Origin: Actinomycetota bacterium
GTDB lineage: Bacteria; Actinomycetota; CADDZG01; WHSQ01
Assembly (NCBI GenBank): GCA_009380005.1
Contig: WHSQ01000017.1
Coordinates: forward strand, 1-45,436
Length of the DNA stretch: 45,436 nucleotides
Direction: 5' to 3'
Numbering within the stretch: the stretch's first letter is position 1; each line of letters opens with the position of its first letter. Under the pieces are notes generated by a model. It saw only the letters and a program-made list of their open reading frames with translations. It made no database searches and was not told the DNA's origin. Below, piece by piece: positions 43,325 through 45,436 of the stretch. The translations under genes were made by a program, and so were the position numbers.

Positions 43325-43606
43325 GTGATCAAGAGCTTTCGGGATAGGGACACCGAACGGCTTTTCGAACGACATCCGGTCCGGAAGTTAGGAACGGGAG
43401 TTCAGAGAGTGGCGCTACGGAAACTCCGCATGCTCGATGCGGCGATGCGTTTGTCCGATCTCCGCGTGCCGCCGGGCAACCGCCTGGAAAGGCTGCGGGG
43501 CGACCGCGTAGGTCAGCACAGCATTCGGATCAACGATCGATGGCGTATCTGCTTTCGATGGCAGGAGGGCGACGCCTATGACGTGGAGATAGTCGATTAC
43601 CACTAG
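43325..43606 (+). CDS. higB: HigB-type (RelE superfamily) toxin
   Basis: A 93-residue ribosome-dependent mRNA interferase of the HigB/RelE family: IKSFRDRDTERLFE, then LRVPPGNRLERLRGDRVGQHSIRINDRWRICFRW and VEIVDYH. The basic residues and terminal YH fit the family. The toxin precedes the antitoxin, the usual order for higBA. GTG 43325 appears leaderless. Confidence 0.92.
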   Translation: MIKSFRDRDTERLFERHPVRKLGTGVQRVALRKLRMLDAAMRLSDLRVPPGNRLERLRGDRVGQHSIRINDRWRICFRWQEGDAYDVEIVDYH

Positions 43607-43615
43607 GAGGTGGTG

Positions 43616-43918
43616 ATGGCACCCAGGAAGTTGACACCTGTCCATGCAGGAGAGATCTTGCTTGAAGAGTTTCTTGTTCCCATGGGGATCAGTCAGTACC
43701 GACTCGCCAATAGCATAAGTGTTCCCCCTCGCCGGATAAACGAGATTGTGCACGGCAAGCGCGCGATTTCGGCAGACACCGCACTGCGACTGGCTCGGTA
43801 TTTCGGGACTTCGGAGAGGTTCTGGCTGAACCTGCAGGCGCAATTCGATCTCGATGTTGAACGTGACCGACTAGGCGACCGCCTGGACAAGGAGGTCACC
43901 CAGCGTCGAGCCCGCTAA
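43616..43918 (+). CDS. higA: HigA-type antitoxin (XRE HTH)
   Basis: A 100-residue HigA antitoxin with an XRE helix-turn-helix: HAGEILLEEFLVPMGISQYRLANSISVPPRRINEIVHGKRAISADTALRLARYFGTSERFWLNLQ. It neutralises HigB and should bind the palindrome upstream. ATG 43616 follows a GGAGGTGG ribosome site, nine bases after the higB stop. Confidence 0.93.
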   Translation: MAPRKLTPVHAGEILLEEFLVPMGISQYRLANSISVPPRRINEIVHGKRAISADTALRLARYFGTSERFWLNLQAQFDLDVERDRLGDRLDKEVTQRRAR

Positions 43919-44157
43919 TCACTTCGTTGGCGGAGCACCGCGAACCTTCTAGGAGCTGGGTAGAACGCTGACGCCAAAGGCGATTCGAACCTGGGACGTA
44001 CCCCCGGGCCGGCACGAACCTTGTCCCCACAAGCAGACCGACCCTGGGGGCCCGGGGCTCGCGCCAGGGTTCCCAGGGGCGACGTCGAATAGGTAGCAAA
44101 ACGGGACGCTTCGGGCTGCACGGCCGGCGCCCCGAGGCGGACAAGGGGAGGTTGGAG

Positions 44158-45372
44158 ATGCTGAGGATCGGCCGGGTCGCGGTGGCGGTCTCGCTGCTGG
44201 CGGTGGCTCTAGTGGCCACAACCAATGGGGCCGACGCCCGCGAGCAAGACGTGAGCATCGGCGAGTTCACGATCGACGAGGACGCGCTCTGCGACGTCCG
44301 CGACCAGTGGATGGATCAGATGCTCGCATCGAACGAGCCGGGGACGTGGGCGAAGATGAAGTTCACGCCCAGCGACGCCCAGCTCGACCGGCTCGGTCTG
44401 CCGTCGAGCGAGATCCTCAGGGCAGGCGACTATTCGCGTCCAACCCTCGTGACGAAGGACGGGCGCTACATCCCGGTCGGCTACGACGAGTTGCAAGACG
44501 CGTTCGCGCAGAGCCTCGCGGCGCAGAAGGACGGACGCAACGGCAATCAGCGCGGTGGGAAGCAACGTGGCAGAAAGCAGACAAGCGATTCCGCCGGGCC
44601 GACCGTCGCTACCTACGCGGGGACCGGCTGTCTCGGCATCCGGCCGGGCGCTCTCCTGCTCTCCGTCACGTCCAACAGCATCGGTTGGTGTTCGATGGCG
44701 CACGTCTACGGCTCGCCGGGCTCTTACGACATCAGCACCGCGGGTCACTGCGGCAAGACCGGAACCACGGCCACGGTGATCGCCGGCCTCGGCAACCGCG
44801 GCGACGCGACCGGCGTCATACTGCTGGACTTCGGGAAGTTCGCAACGTCCAAGGATGCCGGCCTCGGCAACGATTGGGCACTGATCGATATCTACTCGCA
44901 GTACCAGAACCTGGTCACGCCGACGATGTGTTTCTGGGGTGGGCCGCGCGGCACGTACACCGCGACGGGCTCCCTGGTCGGCGTCAGCTTCCCCGGGAAC
45001 AGCCTCATCCCCGATATCAGCCTCGATCCGAACCCGTTCCTGGCCCAGACGATCGTCCACTACGGGCACGGTGCCGCGGTCGGCACGGGTGGCACGCCGC
45101 GGGTGGGCGAAGCCATCGCGTGGGGCTCTACGCACTTCATGTTCTTCGGCGCCATCTCTCCGGGCGACTCCGGCTCGGGGGCCAACACCCTCACGGGTGA
45201 CACCGTCGGCGCCAACATGGAAGCCGCGGGAATCATGACCCACCTCTACATCGACCCGCTGATGCGAAAGGGGCTCGGGATAATGGGCGGCACCCGGGCG
45301 ACCGCGGTCGCGGGCACGCTGGCGAACGGACAGATCGTTCCCTACCCCGCTCCGCTCCCCGGGCTCCCGTAG
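44158..45372 (+). CDS. Secreted S1-family (trypsin-like) serine protease
   Basis: A 404-residue exported protease. Residues 1-26 are a Sec signal peptide (RIGRVAVAVSLLAVALVATTNGADA). A propeptide-like region to about 155 ends in a basic Gln/Arg/Lys/Gly-rich stretch. The protease domain has the catalytic His in ISTAGHCGKTG, Asp in GNDWALIDI and Ser in ISPGDSGSGAN, plus paired cysteines. ATG 44158 has GGGGAGG upstream; TTG 44152 is in frame but unlikely. The 239 bases before it hold no gene. A hairpin terminator follows. Confidence 0.85.
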   Translation: MLRIGRVAVAVSLLAVALVATTNGADAREQDVSIGEFTIDEDALCDVRDQWMDQMLASNEPGTWAKMKFTPSDAQLDRLGLPSSEILRAGDYSRPTLVTKDGRYIPVGYDELQDAFAQSLAAQKDGRNGNQRGGKQRGRKQTSDSAGPTVATYAGTGCLGIRPGALLLSVTSNSIGWCSMAHVYGSPGSYDISTAGHCGKTGTTATVIAGLGNRGDATGVILLDFGKFATSKDAGLGNDWALIDIYSQYQNLVTPTMCFWGGPRGTYTATGSLVGVSFPGNSLIPDISLDPNPFLAQTIVHYGHGAAVGTGGTPRVGEAIAWGSTHFMFFGAISPGDSGSGANTLTGDTVGANMEAAGIMTHLYIDPLMRKGLGIMGGTRATAVAGTLANGQIVPYPAPLPGLP

Positions 45373-45394
45373 GGTACGCGAAACAAGGTCGGAG

Positions 45395-45424
45395 GGCCGG
45401 CATCGCACGATAGCGGTGCCGGCC
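45395..45424 (+). terminator. Hairpin terminator after secreted protease
   Basis: GGCCGGCATCGC (45395-45406), loop ACGATA, GCGGTGCCGGCC (45413-45424): a 12-bp stem with one G-U pair. It is followed by only a weak T-rich run (TCTTC), which is common in GC-rich genomes. Confidence 0.7.
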
Positions 45425-45436
45425 TCTTCGCGTCCG

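Noticed and set aside
43970-44025. tRNA-like T-loop sequence (GATTCGAACC) near 43981-43992
   Set aside because: The flanking five-base arms do not pair in either orientation and no acceptor or anticodon stem can be built. It could at most be a tRNA fragment.
1-45436. CRISPR arrays, insertion sequences, rRNA or tRNA genes
   Set aside because: No regularly spaced repeats, transposase motifs or RNA gene structures were found on either strand.

Overview
The window is GC-rich chromosomal DNA that looks like it comes from an uncultured or little-studied member of the Actinomycetota. The basis for this is the complete GlgE-type alpha-glucan operon, a mycothiol-linked MDMPI-family protein, a CdsZ zinc-ribbon protein next to an RNase H as in mycobacteria, bacterial NHEJ genes, an Ada-AlkA fusion, and many leaderless genes with a TANNNT box 6-8 bases before the start codon. 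I cannot assign a class. Almost all of it reads as ordinary, very compact chromosome. Accessory-looking patches are a broken AbiEi gene near 21 kb and the 42.7-44 kb stretch with a HigBA toxin-antitoxin pair.

Layout. 0-2.5 kb: YdjM-like membrane protein, RNase H and CdsZ on the minus strand, and a divergent MDMPI protein. 2.5-18.1 kb: alpha-glucan region with a truncated glgX, a GH57 amylase/glucanotransferase, a secreted LVIVD-repeat protein, a minus-strand glucan phosphorylase, and the divergent operon glgE-treS-mak-glgB-GH57(DUF3536). 18.1-22.5 kb: small unknown protein + GNAT, PHP-domain protein, ATP-dependent DNA ligase, broken AbiEi gene, LigD-type polymerase. 22.5-28.6 kb: sugar epimerase, divergent MMPL exporter-TetR-thioesterase operon, EamA transporter, MarR regulator. 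28.6-36.1 kb: YceI protein, ABC-F protein, PDZ serine protease divergent from an HxlR regulator, small membrane protein, second ABC-F protein, pyruvate kinase. 36.1-39.2 kb: coiled-coil protein, MoxR ATPase, VWA protein. 39.2-42.7 kb: NiCoT-like permease, MsrA, small protein, Ada-AlkA, Ogt. 42.7-45.4 kb: gene-poor stretch, HigBA, secreted S1 protease and a terminator.

How the genes fit together. GlgE, TreS, maltokinase and GlgB together convert trehalose through maltose and maltose-1-phosphate into branched alpha-glucan. GlgP and the GH57 enzymes would degrade or remodel that glucan. The open frames overlap or abut, which implies one transcript. The MMPL-TetR-thioesterase genes look like a self-regulated lipid-handling unit. 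MsrA, Ada-AlkA and Ogt form an oxidative and alkylation damage group, and the separate ligase and polymerase belong to end joining, although Ku is not in the window.

The strongest non-coding signals are the leaderless promoter pattern at up to about 20 genes, a nested 31-bp palindrome over the higBA promoter, CCTAACTT direct repeats over the MMPL promoter, shared GTTG/CAAC inverted repeats at the marR and yceI promoters, and palindromes between the HxlR gene and the protease.
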